NCBI GenBank assembly: GCA_949128115.1 | Contig: OX421963.1 | Location: 86,871,602 to 86,935,601, forward strand | Source: Anaspis maculata | Lineage: Eukaryota > Arthropoda > Insecta > Coleoptera > Scraptiidae | DNA length: 64,000 nt | Direction of reading: 5' to 3' | Part shown: positions 29,518-44,000 of the stretch, piece by piece | How the letters are laid out: the number at the start of each line of letters is the position of its first letter | Numbering within the stretch: position 1 is the first letter of the stretch | Program-made: the position numbers and the translations under genes | Notes under the pieces: generated by a model | The model's input: only the letters and a program-made list of their open reading frames with translations | The model's database searches: none | What the model was told of the DNA's origin: nothing

Positions 29518-32119
29518 ATACCTTTTTCGTACGTAGGTCAACTTGAAATTGTATCAAAAACAGGACACTTAGTGGTATACCTACAATGATCACTGTAAAA
29601 TGTGTGGTTTGGTTTCACTCTACCTGTATGACAGTGGATGGACCTTGACGTTTATCAAGTGACCATTTTTCATTCGTCTTGAAATAACCGTTGCTGTGAG
29701 CTTCGCAACTTTTTTCCTTGTTGCTATTCCTGGTGCTATAATCCCTCATCGTGTTATTCCTTTTCCTTCTCTCTAGCTGCTTCTTCTCCCTGAAGTACTT
29801 GCTGCTTATTTCTGCAAATTTCTAGTGCAGATCTTCAAATTTCTTGACCACTCAGAGCTTCAATTTATACACTATTTTCCTACTACAGTGCGCTTGCGTT
29901 CGGTTGTCAAATGAGTAAGATTCCCGGCGCGTAATTGAATATTCGAACAGGTTGGTACAAATTCGACTAGAACATACGCGAAAGTGATTGATAGCGATGT
30001 TAGGTACAAAACTTTTTTATGTATTTGATAGATTCACCCACCCATCAGCCCACCATTATATTACCTACTATTTACATTCGATATAATTTCAAAACGTAAA
30101 AACATAAGCGATGATTTTGCAAATGACTTTCTCTGCGATATGATATGAACACTTACAACACTCTCGAGATGTGAATGGAAGGATTGCACAACCCTGGGTA
30201 CATCTGGTTGTCTCTAGCGGTAACTGCCAATTACCTATCAAAATGCCAATATGTGCCGCTCCTAAAAAGTACAAAATATTGCCAATATTTTCTATTACGA
30301 GCTCCAACTTTGATAACTGTTTGACTCCCACCTAAATATTGATACGAACAATTGGAACAGTAGATGTGTCGACAAATTGTTTTCCAGTTGGGCTTGTTAG
30401 GATGATTAGAGCATGGAATCACCATATAAGGTTCTTCTGCAGTGCAGGATTAATAAGAAAGCTGCTTTTCTAAGCAAATCGCGTTCTGAAATGACATAAC
30501 CTTAAAAATATGTGTCAAAACACAGAAAAAATTTCAGTTGTTTCGCTGTTAACTGTCGTCTGTCAGAATTTGTACCACCCTGCTGACGATTGCTGATGTA
30601 TTGCTTACTGTTCCTGCTTGACTTTTTTTCCTTGTTGCTGCCTTTCCCTAGTTGCCCTCTTTTCCTTAATTATTACTATTATTTATATTTTGGTTCCTCA
30701 CCTGACCAGCATCATACTTATTCGCTCTGTGGTCTCGTAGGTACTTTTGTTTATTCTCCGGAAATTTTCACACATTTTTGCTTCTTTCCTGTATATTTTG
30801 AGTTTAGTTCTCCAAATTCCTTGCCCAGAGTAGGTAACCATCACACTAACTCGCTCCTTGGTCTCGTAGTTTTATTTTTACAACTGATTTTCGCACTTCT
30901 CCAAACTTCGTGTAACTAATAGTATGCAATATAGGTATTGTGCAATAGTTTGCAATCTCGTGCAATAGTGTGCAATACGAGAAGTGGGTGCATAGCTAGG
31001 TAAAGCGTTTGCCTAGCTAGACTGTACCTACTTGTAGCTGAATAATTAAATCATTTTTGGGTCTTGTTATTTTTAGACCATCTTGTTAAATTTTATCGGA
31101 TAAAATCACAAACCACTCAGCTACAACAAAAATTTAAGATAAAAATTGCGGATGATCCATTGAGTTTTTAGTTTTTCCTTGAGTTTTTCCCTCGAATGCT
31201 AATTTGCTTCTAGAAAATTTTCTTCAGCTCTGTGCTGTGAACAAAAGTAGGGAGATAATGATTTGATTAGGTATGGATGCCTACGTAGGTACTTACTTAC
31301 CTATTTATTTGTTGTTATTGATTTATTTGTTATATTTTCTTTTTTGGCCCTTATCGAGGCCTCTATAACTTTTAGTTGAGTATATGTGGACGACCATTCG
31401 ACCAAAATAGAAACGGTTCGGCAGCTGGCTAAGCCCAATAAAAAATCACCTGCTGCTACAAAGCAAACCACTGTATTGTTGGTTGCCTATACGTGATCTT
31501 CATAAAGCTTCACCAGATTTGATACTTAGTTTTATTTGTTTGGGATTTCTCAGATTTTACATTTTACTCAAAAAAACTAAAAATGTCAAACTTTTCAACA
31601 AAAACAAAAAAAATTGAGAATAATAAAGAAGGTATCTACTTTTTAGCTGATGCAATTTTTTTTGTATCAAAACTTATTTGCATGTAGGAGAGACAGAGGT
31701 TGAATGTTACAGATACAGTCACTCACAATGTCTACACACAAGTAATAAGCTAAAATCTACTAGCAATAAAAATACATAGCGCAGATTTCATATTTTATTA
31801 ACCTTATTTCTTATATTTTACACTTCTTACAACAAGTAAATAACTTTTGAATTTGATTTGATAATATAGGTATATAAATGTCATTCATCCACGTGTGTGA
31901 GTGTGTCTTTTATTTTTACAAAGCTTTTTATAGGGCTGTTTTATACAATAGGAATAATATTATCAATATAATAATCATAACGAAATAAATAACGTAGAAG
32001 ACTAATTAACAATTGTGTATAATAATACCTAATATAGTACATTTAAAAATCACGGGGTATAATTGGAGGCTTGACCAATAATACGTAGAATAATAATCTT
32101 TTCTCATCTTTTCCATCTA
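29518..32119. other. No gene recognised
   Basis: About 2.6 kb of AT-rich sequence. Only short simple-sequence features are seen, such as a TGCAATA-rich patch near 30925-30975. The last two bases are the TA next to the palindrome that follows. Confidence 0.5.
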
Positions 32120-33612
32120 CAGTGCTCAACAATTGAAGTGGAACACCTGAAAATTTTGGTCGAATTAAAATGGTCGTATTTTCTTAAGAAAAAACCAAAT
32201 TGCGATGAGTTTTTTTTCCTGGACAGCTTATGTCATAGACTACAGCCTAATAGAATTCTTTCTTGTTGCAAGCTTCTAATATTTTTTATACAGGGTGTAG
32301 TAGTGAGGTACTGCAAAAAATGTGAAGTTTGCACCTCTCCCGATTCGCGAAAAACAATTTTTGAATTTTTTCAACTCGTTCCAGAAAACATTGAGCCCAT
32401 AGCTCGAAACGGTTTTTTAGGTTTTCGTCCAGCTGTGTTAATTACAGGGTGATCTCAAAAAAGTGATATTTAAGGCTTTCAATGATAACTTCTTTTATTG
32501 TTATCCGATTTCAAACCTCTTTAGCTCATATTGAAGCTGAAACTTCAAGCGAGAACGTTGTGAGGTCAAAACTTATTGAAGACATAATTTCAATATAAGG
32601 GGACGTATCAGAAGTGACCCGAATGCGAAACAGCTTCCGAGTATCTGTTTGATGGAAGACAAAAACAAATTGAAACTTGTCCTCAGAGGATCCGCTAATT
32701 TGGACCATTTTGATCTGCTTCTCGTTTTAGTTGTCTAAAAAATGTCCGTGGTAGAATGAAAACTTAACTGCGTGTTTTCGTGAAAAAATCGCATTCCTTA
32801 TTACCTGAAGGTGGCCGTAACCCAAGTTACAAAATTCACAACAATTTCAAAAATTCTCCTTGGCTATAAAACACGTATACCTGCCAGTTCTGAGTTTTGT
32901 AACTTAGGTTACGGCCGCTTACAGGTAAATATAGGATGCGATTTTTTCGCGAAAACACGCAGTCAAGTTTTGGCTCCACCACGAACATTTCTTAGACAAC
33001 TGAAGCTAAAAGCAGATGGAAATGGTCTGAATTGGCGAATCCTTTGAAGACACGTTCCAATTTGTTTTTATTTGTTATTAAACGAACAGTCGGAAGCTGT
33101 TTTGCATTCGGGTCACTTTTGAGACGTCCCCTTCTATTGAATTGTTGTCTTCAACAAGTTTTGACCTCACACCGTTCTCGCTTGAAGTTTCAGCTTTAAT
33201 ATGAGCCAAAGATGTTTAAAATCGGATAACAATGAAAGAAGTTACCATTGAAAGCCTAAAATATCACTTTTTTGAGATCACCCTGTAATTAACAGAGAGA
33301 AACGAAAATCCAAAAAACCGTTTCGAGGTATGGGTTCAATAATTTTCCAGAACGAGTTGAAAAAATTTAAAAAAATGTTTTCGCAGATCGGGAGGGGTGC
33401 AAACTTTACATTTTTTGCAGTACCTCACTACTACACCCTGTATAAATAATATGAAGAGCTTGTAACACGAAAGAATTATATCATGCTGTAGTCTAAGACG
33501 TTGGCTGTCCAGGAAAAAAAAACTGATTGCAATTCGGTTTATTCTCAAGAAAATACGACCATTTTGATTTGACCAAAATTTTCAGGTGTTCCACTTCAAT
33601 TGTTGAGCACTG
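32120..33612. mobile_element. TA-flanked palindromic element, 1.49 kb
   Basis: Starts CAGTGCTCAACAATTGAAGT and ends with its complement ...GTTGAGCACTG, flanked by TA on both sides (32118-32119 and 33613-33614). The two arms of about 700 bases pair around a centre near 32865, with scattered mismatches. A TA target and CAGTG-type ends fit the Tc1/mariner superfamily. There is no transposase, so it is a large palindromic MITE. Confidence 0.85.
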
Positions 33613-33614
33613 TA

Positions 33615-34817
33615 TATTATTTTTTTATAATAACGATGTTGACGACGATAATAATAATAATTTAAAGCTCTTTCTATATACGTGAAATAATGTCCAAGCT
33701 CTACACTTCACCTTGCATACAGTGCATTGTTGATTCTTGAGAGAGATCGTCTAAAGATGAATCTGTAACAAAAACAAAAATTTGAGTAGGTAAATAAGCG
33801 AATTATTCTTCTTTCTATGTATTACAGGTACCTATGAGTCAGTACCAGGCTCCCTAATCCCGTGAACAAATTGCAGTCGTTCAGTTTGGCAGTGATAGGT
33901 AAGTATGCACTAAATTTTTATGTACAAAATTGATTTCCAGAGAATTTTTTTGAACAATATCTGCGTGTTAGCTTGATATTTTTACTGGAGCTATTGCAAA
34001 TACCTACATGGGAAATAAAAAAAAACCGTGATTTTTGCACTCACCAGGTTGTCCAAATATTGACGTTTTGGAATTATTCTGTTGCTGGAATGAGTAGGTC
34101 AAGTGGAGGTTTATGTGCCTTCCGAAGTTGCTGTCATCCCTTGAATTGTGCACTGAAAATGAAAATGTAGAAGTTTATTACCGGTTTTTTCATCTACGAA
34201 GAAGAGGAAGAATCAAGAATCAAGGAAGAGGTGTAACTCGGAGTTACACGAGAAATTAAAACTCAGATATGTCAAAAGGTGTGGGTTGAGGGTGATTCCC
34301 GGTAGACCAAGAAGCAAAATGCGGAACGTGCATGAAAATGCAACAGAGTCGTAGTAAAAGCTGAGTTTTATTGGGAAATCTGGGAGAGTCACTAGAATGG
34401 TTGAAGTTTGAAAATGTGGGCTTACATCAGTCACATCCAAATGTTTTTCCTTTAATTCTGAGAAGCACTTAGGACCAGTTTTTTCGCCTCGCCTTACTGA
34501 AAAAGTCTGGTTCAATCTGGTAAAATCTGGTGAAATCTGGTGAAATCTGGCAAACAAATTGGTACACATTTGCCAAGGACGATGCCTACTCGATTTCAAA
34601 ATATTTCCCTAAGGTGTATAGCTGGTTGCCTGGACACTTAACGTAGTGTTCCAAGGATTTAATAAAGACTCAGATGATATTTATGCTTCCGGTTTCTATG
34701 GGCAGATTTTTTGAAAAACGATGTTCGATTCCTATAGGTTGAATATCAAGTTCTTGAGTACTGGGTAAGAAGAAAGAAGAGCACAACGGGATGACAGGAA
34801 GGAAGAAATCAACGTAC
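33615..34817. other. Sequence downstream of the homeodomain exon
   Basis: This should be intron and/or 3' part of the minus-strand Arrowhead gene. I searched the minus strand for the expected C-terminal exon and did not find it. A short run of TCTGGTGAAA units lies near 34505-34555. Confidence 0.45.
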
Positions 34818-35057
34818 TTTGCGTCTTGATCTTCCCAGTATGCATGTGCTTCTTCTGCCGCGCCCTCGAGTTCTGAAACCACACCTGCGTCACCCGCTTG
34901 CTCAGGCCGGTGATCTGGGCGATCCGCTCCAGGTCCTGGCCGTCAGGGTTGGAGTCCAGCTGAAAGTTGGCCTGCAGCACTTGGAGCTGCTCCTCCGTGA
35001 ACGTCGTCCGCACCCGTTTCGCCTTGTTTTTGTGGTAGCCCTCTGCGTCGCACCCAT
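34818..35057 (-). CDS. Awh: Awh exon: linker and homeodomain
   Basis: The acceptor is CTTTTCCAG before ATGGGTGC and the donor is CGCAAA before GTACGT. The homeodomain runs from [11 protein letters not shown] to [11 protein letters not shown], with Trp, Phe, Gln and Asn of the recognition helix (WFQN) intact. The exon leaves one base of a codon, so at least one more exon follows. Confidence 0.93.
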
Positions 35058-38000
35058 CTGGAAAAGTCTGATTTTTATAAAGGGCATGCGGCCGGCGGCT
35101 TCCCACGGAAATTTATTACCATCTGACGACGTCGTGCCGCCGTCCAGCGTCTCGAGGTAGTGGGCCTTGCAGAGAACGCGGTCCTCGTGCAGGGCGAACT
35201 CTTCGCCGGTGGACAGCTGCCGGTGGCAGGCGGCGCAGGCGAAGCAGGCGAGGTGGTAGACGTGGTCGCGGGCCTTCCGCACCCAGTCACTGGACGAGAT
35301 TCCGCGCGAACACACGGAACATTTCGCCCCAAAGCTTCTGAAACAAGTTCTTGTGTTATTATTTGATCTTCCGCTGAGGCCTGGCACAAGAATAGCAACC
35401 GTCTTTTACAGAATTTTCAGCTGGCAACCGCGAAGAGATATGCAATAGCCCCATTTAAGCTCAAAGTGAGCGATAGGCGTAGATGGACCAATAGAAATTT
35501 CTGGTGGCCCTGAAGGGGGCTTGAGCACGTAGTGGTCAGGGTCAGGTGTGAAAATACGGCATTTGTTAAAAAAGCAATTTCCTTTGACAGGATTGCTTCT
35601 CAGCGTTCTTGAAGTCGATCCATCCGGAGCTCCAAAAAAAAAAATGTCAGTCAGTCATAATTTTTATCAGTTGTTCGGATTCCTATTCCTTAAAACAACG
35701 CCATATTATTGATAAAATTGTTTTGAATATTTCTCCATCACTTCTGTGCTAACAATCTATATGAATCTGAATTTTCAGATTTTTTCTTGGTTATTTAGAT
35801 TTTCATCCCCCAAGAACAACCCTAGTTTTATCAATGAGATTTTTCCATGATTTTTCTTGTAATCACGACTTAAAATTTGACAACTTCACAGGTTTACAGA
35901 GTTTTGGCCGGAACTTGTCATTTTCGTCCCACTGTGGGGCACCAGGCGGGAAGAAAAACTGATTTTCCGAGTTCCACGCAAATTTGAAGGTTCAATTTCA
36001 ATTCTCAATAGAAACAACTAGATAACACTTTGGCCCATTCAACCTATGTGTTATTATTACTGATCAAGTGGGAAAGGAAAAAGCAAATAATAGCTGACGA
36101 GAAAAACATTACAAAAAGGCGCACTTTCTTGAGAGCTGTTCTTCCTAAAATGCCAATATCGCAATTTTGACTTCATATATGAATGAAGCGACTGCGAATT
36201 AACAGTGATTTGGTAGAAATAGAAAGTTCTTGCACCCAAAGCTTTATGGGCTCCTGCAGCCCCGCTGAATGATGATATATTTTTGGTGACTTCAAGACCC
36301 CTAAGAGCAATCCTGCCAAAGGGAATTGCTTCTCCATCGAATACCGTATTCCTTCAAATATTAGAGTATACCGCGGTTACTAATAATTCACTCCATCCCA
36401 GAAACGTATAAAAACTCACATAGACCCATCACCATAATGATATTACATCAATAACCGTATATCTAGCCTATTACGTTTTATGCCCATCACACGTGTCACT
36501 TTTTTAATCAATCCGTATCCATTTTCCACATAGATTCCTCTACATAGAAACATTCAAAATATCAAACAACTAATTTTCATCTAAATGGCCCATCCAGCCA
36601 GGATATTAAACGCATAATTGACGATCAATATTTCAACACACACTCTAAAGCCATACACACAACCGCATTGTGATTATTTTGTTTTTCCACAAATAATTGC
36701 CTTTTGCCGGTCCCATTCTTCCTTTACCGTATAAAGCTGCCCCGGCAGTGTTGAGAATTTCAATTTGCATAAATCACATAATTTACCGCGTAAATTGATT
36801 TTTTTCTACCGTAGATAAAAGAGGTTTTTTTTTGAGAAAGGTACCGTTCTTTGAAGATTTGTATTGGGAAAACAAACAATATAACAATCGTGATTGAACG
36901 GCAGAAAATATATGGATCGGACAATGCGCATTGACGATTGTTCTTGAATTGCTCCGTGGAGGTCTCTGCGGTGCATATGATATGATGGAGAATGTACTTA
37001 GTCATCTGCGATCTGTGGAGTCTCCATCATAGCGAAAGATCGAAAGAAAAAGATCCGCTTCCTTGATATTGATATAGCTCTGTGATTGTTTTTGGTATAT
37101 ACGGCATGGACCTTGGTTAGAGGCAGGTATGGGCACAATAGTAAATAATTTCTCCTCAATACTTGATATAATTATTCTTCGTCTATGATATTGAGCGTGA
37201 CACGAGTTGTGACAGCCGTTCCATTCTTTTCGGAAGTCTAGAAGTAGTAGGTATATCTCTAGGTAAGGTACCTATACCTACTGGTATCACTTTGGAAGTA
37301 TAGTAGGTACTTGAGTATCTAGTTGTAGGTAGGACGGTAGGTAACTAATAAAAATGTTGCTCCTGTTTTTAAACACGACACCACCTGCTATTTACGTACA
37401 CCTACCGGTGAATAATTATTAATTAGGCTGTAAGTTGAAGGTAATGATATGCAATTGAAGGAGATCAAATTGCAAAACGAGCTTTCGACTTGGGTTTATC
37501 TTTTGATGGATGCGACAATTGCATGTAAAGTGACCAATAAAGTATTCAAGTATTGTCTATGTTGAAATTTTCAACGGTTTTCGAAACTGGACAGTTTTAA
37601 ATTTATTTTAGATTTCTTCAGCAATTTTGGAAGTGTTTATACTTGTCGATCGACCAGTCCATTGGTTATGGCTGTGAGACTCAGGTTTTGCGAAATACAA
37701 GAACAGTCAAATAAAGTTTCTACAAGAGTGCCAGATAAAAGCTCGGATAACACGATGAGAAAAACTGAATTGAATTGAATTGAATTTTATTAGTTCTGAG
37801 AAGAGCATTTTGTATGTAAAGTTGCGGCCTCAAAAAAGTTTACACCGACGGCGATCGAGTAACCATGTCAATTCAATTTTGACGTAATTTTGAATGAGCA
37901 TGGCCACACGATTGTCATCGGTGTAAACTTTTATGAGGCCGCAACTGTACAGTATCCGTATATACAGGGTGTCCCGAAAATACACCGACAACGTTCTAGG

Positions 38001-41000
38001 ACGGCTTCCTCTCATCAAAATAAGAAAAATAGTTCTCATGAACATGGGTCCGGAAACGCTTCATAAAGGAGCTACAGGCCCCTATAAGTGGGACCCTGAA
38101 GAGGGTTGTTTATTTAATATTTCCGAAACCGTTCAAGGAAAATCAATCAAACTTGACACATTCAATAACCTTTTTATGCCTAACAAAATTTGAATGCCTA
38201 ACAAAAATGAAGTTGCTTTGAAATAGTTTTTCTTTCGTCTTGAATACCGTAATTGAAAATGAGCATTTCTGATCACGTTTTCATTCATTCAAACTCAAAT
38301 ATCTCGTGAACGGTGCGTCTACCGAGGTTGAACAGAGAGACCTCTTTTGAGTAGAAAACTCCAATATTCCATAATTTCTTGTTAAATTTGGAAATAACTC
38401 AGTTTCAAAAAAGTTAGGGTTATTTTTACCCCCACACCTCAGCCTGATCCACCCCTGGTGAATCATTGTAGAATTAACCTTGCTTCATTTTGTTGGGCAT
38501 AAGAAGGTTAGTGGATGTGTCAAGTTTGATTGATTTCCTTTGAACGGTTTCGGAGATATTGAATAAGAACCATCTTCAAGGTCCCACCTCTAGGGGCCTG
38601 TAGCTTCCTTAGGAACCGTTTCCGGACCCATGTTATGTTCATATGAACTTTTTTCTTGTTTTGATGAGAGGAAGCTGCCATAGAACGTTGTCGGTATATT
38701 TACAGGGTGTCCCGTGTTTAATCGCAAAGATTTTGCCAGTCGATAGAGCATCAGAAAAAAATTGAATATGCATATAAAAACTTCGTTCAAAAATCCGTAT
38801 TAATGGAGATACAGCTCTTCAAAGTTGGAAAACTAATACAGTGCTTTTAACCTAACTTTTTTAGTTACTGGTCAACCGATTCGCGTCAAATTTCTTACAC
38901 GTATTCACTGAACAAATGCCTATGAACCTCGAATAACACATTTGGTGAAAACAGCCCCATGGCGTAGATAGGGGTGGTTGCGCCCCTTTAATCATCCCTG
39001 ATTTTTTTCCCCACTGCAAATTTAAGACTATCAGTTCCAAATTCACACAAGTGATGTTGAGATAATCAAGTATCATAACGTAAGATCGATTTTGATCAAA
39101 ATCCAGTAACGTAGAATTAGGGGGTTTTCTTACTTACATCCACTTATCTGCTACACCACTGGATATTTTTCAAAATCAATAATTTTTTTAAATTTGTCGT
39201 TTGATCCAAAAAAAAAAGTTTATACTGTAAAACATTGATTGGAGGCTTCGTTTTTGAGTTATTCGAACTTTATTAAAGTTCTGAGTCGAGAAAATGGCTG
39301 GCATATCGAGGAAAACAGCAAACCCTTTGATCAATCTTGTTTTCAATTATTCATGTTGATTAATGTACCACTTTCTTTTTTTTATTTGTTTATTCAACGT
39401 CGGCCTATTTCCGCAACGAGCCCTAACACCGACGCCGGTGAATGCTTTCTTCCACTATACCGGAAAATTTACCGAGCCCCTGTGGGTTCCAACACAGGGT
39501 AGGGATTTTTAACGACCACCAACATCGCATGGGGTCGGCACCATCGTTCGTATTTTACGTGCTATGCGACACACGGCGCGTCTTGCATTTAGCAAGCATT
39601 CCAACTAAACCAAGAAGCTTGTTTTCGAGGCGAAAATCCGTCCCCGGCGGAGATCGAACCCGCGACCTCTGGAGTGGTAGTCGAACGCGCTAACTACCAC
39701 ACCACAAGCTCCTCTACCGCTTTCTTTTGATTAAACTTACTTTGTGTGAGTTCATACCTACAATTACCTTGATTTTACAGTTCATCAATTTTGAAGAAAG
39801 TTGAACTAGGAAAAAGGTACAGAAGCCGGGATGGAAAACAAAATTGCATGTCAGTCAATGTATGTTACAATAATTATTATTTTTGTTCTCCAGTCATGTA
39901 CCTATCTGCTTCTAAATAGCAGGCACTTGAATTTTACTGTTTGTTTTATTGATCTCAAACTTTAAAATTTGAATAACTCAAAAACGAGGCCTCCAATCAA
40001 AATTTAACTGAAGCAACTTTTTTTTCTGAATCGAAAGGCAATTTAAAAAAAATTATTAATTTAAAAAAATATCCAGTGGCGTAGCAGATAAGTGGATGTG
40101 AGATAGAAAACCCCCTGATTCTACGCCACTGGATTGTTCAGATCGAAATCGCTCTTACGTTATGATACTTGATGATCTCAACACCAGTTGTGTGAATTTA
40201 GAACTGATTATCTCCAATGATGTAGCAACGCAAATTTCAAGCAAATTTTCTTGCAAGATTGATCAGAAATCTTTAAACTGAATTATCTCGAGAAGTAAGC
40301 CTCCTATCGAAATTTTGCAGAAGCAACTTTTTGCTCAAAATTGGATGAACAACTTGAAAATGGTACTGATTTTGGATATTTTGCAGTAAGAGAAACAAAT
40401 TAGGGATGATAAAAGGGACGCAACCACCCCTATCTACGCCATGGGGCTGTTCTCTCCAAATGTGTTATTGAAGGTTTATAGGCATATGGTTAGTGAATAC
40501 GTGCAAGAAATTTGACGCAAATCGGTTGAACTGTATGAAAGTTAGGTGAAAAGAACTGTATTTGTTTTCCAACTTTGAAGAGCTGTATCTCCGTTATTAC
40601 GGGTTTTTGAACAAAATTTGTATACGCATGTCTCATTCTTTTCTGATGCTCTCTCGACTGGCAAAATCTTTGATGCGAATTAACACGGGACACCTGTATA
40701 TGTATAAAACAATACACATATACACATAGCACGTGCCCGTTGTACATGCTATGGAACACGTCAAAAAACACCTATAACTAAAATTAACAACAATGTACAT
40801 TACAAACACGATAGTAAATATCACAGTGGTTATTCCCTGAATACCGAGTCATCATGGATGAACTCGCTGATAGAGTAATACGCTCTCATTCTCAATATCT
40901 TTTTGAGCTTCTTACGCAATGTGACTTCCGGCATCAGCCTCCAGCACAGCGGCACCCAGTTGTAGACAGAAATCACAAAAGATTTTACGTTCCTTTGAAG

Positions 41001-44000
41001 GTAAGAGTATTCTAATTTTTCGTTTTTCAAATGATATCTGTTCCTTGTCATGTACCTATTCATGTTGAACTTTGTTCTCTAAAAACATTTCTGGATTGTT
41101 CATTGCAAAAATGATGCCCTCGTAAATGGTCAAACTGTACAGTGTTGAAATTCCGTTATGAATAAAGTGGTTCCTGCAACTTTCTCTATTTTTTAGACCT
41201 AAAAATTTGTCGACACCTGACACCTGATCGAAATGGTCGATTTATACATATGTGAATCAAATTCGCTGACAAAACTGATATCGACTTGCAATTTAAAAGT
41301 TGTCGACAGAAACTTGAAACTAATTTGTCGTCAATAATTATCTCAACCAGTCAGCTTAAAGATGAACTGAAAAATTTTTGCTCAAAAAAAAATCGTTGAC
41401 CAAGTTTTTGATGCGGGAATAAGCCAACGTGAAATGAAGGTAAAAAATGAAATCGAAGCCTGTAGACGAGAAATTGCAAGCTGTCGGAGCAAATCGAATT
41501 GTCCACGAATATCGATGATTTATTGACCAAAATGAGTTTTGGGGAATGTCGGATAAAAAGAAATTCTCACAACCCTCTTGATACGATGAATGTTTCACGT
41601 CATGTCAACAAGAGCTCGACAAATGAACCAAATGATGGGTAAAACCATGATAACTTTTCGAAATGCAATAAATATCTATATAAAAATGTAAATGTATACA
41701 GGGTGGCCGAACGAAACAGACAAATTTTCGGGCACTTGACCTCACTTGTTTGTATACTGTGATATGTTTATACTGAACGGACATGAGCCCCGTTATGGGT
41801 TCGCAACTAAGAGCCAGCCTCCTAGAAGGGGCTGTAACCTTCCGGAAGCACTGGAATTAGCATAATCTTGAAAAATTTGCATCGAATCGAAAAAAAAATT
41901 ACACCGCTATACAGACTATTGAACCAACTTTGAAATGATATATCACCCAACCCCAATAATTGTCATTCAAAATTTTTGAAAGGGCCGCCACTCTGACTAC
42001 AGGGGTGAAACTCCACGGTCAAGTTAATAGCAGTTGGCCCCCCTCAAAACAAAGTTGACCTGTCCAGGCTTATTTTAAAAAAATGAGGGCTATTGTCCAA
42101 AAATCTGTCTGTTTCGTTTTCAACGGGCCAGTCTGTGTAAAACAAAGTTTACGTATACAGGAGCGTCAAGTTTTTTTATGATCGTCCTAAAAACCCACGT
42201 GATTTATCGATTATTGTGATGCACGGCTATAGGACACCCAGCAGAAAAAAAAGTCGAGGGCGAATGAATGCCTCTCCTTATGTTATATACGATGCGGTGG
42301 GAACCTCGCGCTCGACGAAAGTTTGGTTGGATGGAATAATGCGCGAGATGAGCTGGTCAGATGTCACTCCGTCACTGACGGATGACAAATGAAAATGCAA
42401 GAAGTGCGAGTCACTCAGATACAATATGCTCACGGTTATTGTTCGTGTGTGTGTGGTAGATTCCTCAAGTTGTTGGGATATTTCATATATCTTCATCCGT
42501 CCGTCCATACATGAATTATTTCTATATGATGGGCAACGCCACATGAGCATTTGAGCATCACACACACACATGGGTATACCCGTATTATTTTAATGGGTCA
42601 TGTTTATTGGTCATTTCATCTTCTCGCATCGGTTCGCATCAGCGTTATAATATCCCAGTCATCGTCGGTTTTCGTCCTGTGCAAGATATTATACCTACGG
42701 AGTCTGGGGAATTCGCATGGGATATTAGCAGGACTGCAAACAGGAAGTGGGAGGTGTATTGAAGTAGGAGACGTCAATGACAAATGGTGGATGAGCAATT
42801 GGAGTAGCTAGTTCAAGCAATGCGTAATTGTGTAAACTACTTCTCGCCGTAACAACTGCACGTGATTTTTCGTTATACTCACTAGACTCAGGCTATACTA
42901 ACTTGCCTACACTCATATGAATAAGAGCATATCTCAAGTTGAAAACAAGAAAACATTTTCTTCAAATTTTGTCTGATCATATGCGTCAATAATTTGATAA
43001 CGAGTCATTTGGCTATCATCAGAAATCCATGCCTAGCTCCGCGAAATGATTTTCTAGTAGTGGGTGGTAGTAAGAAGAGCACATCAATATACTCAAATAT
43101 TCTTATAAGTCCCCCTGGTCTTGATGCTAGAGAAACAGGTCTAGTGCCCACAAAAGTAACGATCAACGATCTTCCGAAATAGCACTCTCGATCCTCGAAA
43201 AATATCATTCGCTATATGACCTCGCATTTTGGACAGTAGGGCAAAAACAAAGGGGTAAATCCGTCCAAAGCAATGTTTTTTCATCCTTAACATTTATTTC
43301 AAGGTCTCAGCAAATGCCTGAAACAGAAACAGGAAAACGTTTTGCTTAGAATCCGGTTTTTGGTCATCAGTAAAAAGTTAGTAGATAAAGTAACCTATCA
43401 CGGTATGATTTCAATTCAACACCCACAAGAAGTTTCGACTATCCTAAAAATATGAATGCAAACGTGGTTATGGCTGATAGATTGGCCAGGTACAACCAGC
43501 TCGAATCACAGTAAGGTTGAACGTACTGTTACGAAACTCGCGACCATCCCGGCTCTTTCTAGAGAAATCTAGATTTCCGCGTTGCATTCGGGAAGCATCG
43601 AGAGACTTCAGCGGTAGGTCACGACACGTCGAGACTTCTGGTGGAGGTGCCGTAGAAGGTACGCGTATTCTCGACGCAGATACCAGAAAAATTCTCGTGT
43701 GCTGGAAACACCAACAGGAAGCATCCAGAACCTTCGATGCCACTATAAGAGGGGAACTCGACCTGGCATCGGGAGAGTTGGAATCGAGCGATCGTGGCGT
43801 TAACATCTCAAGCGACATTGTGAATTTCTAAGCGATTAATAATTGTGTGCGTTATTTAGTTGTATCGGTAGTAGCTAATAAAGTGCAGTTATTAGGCGAA
43901 CCCGTATATTGTAACATCTGGTGGCAGAAGTGGTAAGTGGATATTTCGAAATTTGGAAATTTCAACTGCTGATTTCGAGGTAATCGATTAGTGACTGCGC

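Noticed and set aside
35075..35398. Minus-strand 107-residue frame across the LIM2 exon
   Set aside because: An alternate frame of the LIM2 exon, rich in Ala, Pro, Thr and Arg because of its GC-rich codons. The zinc-ligand pattern is in the other frame.
39442..39693. Plus-strand frame ending in [11 protein letters not shown]
   Set aside because: This is the reverse complement of the SINE tRNA-like head, not a protein.
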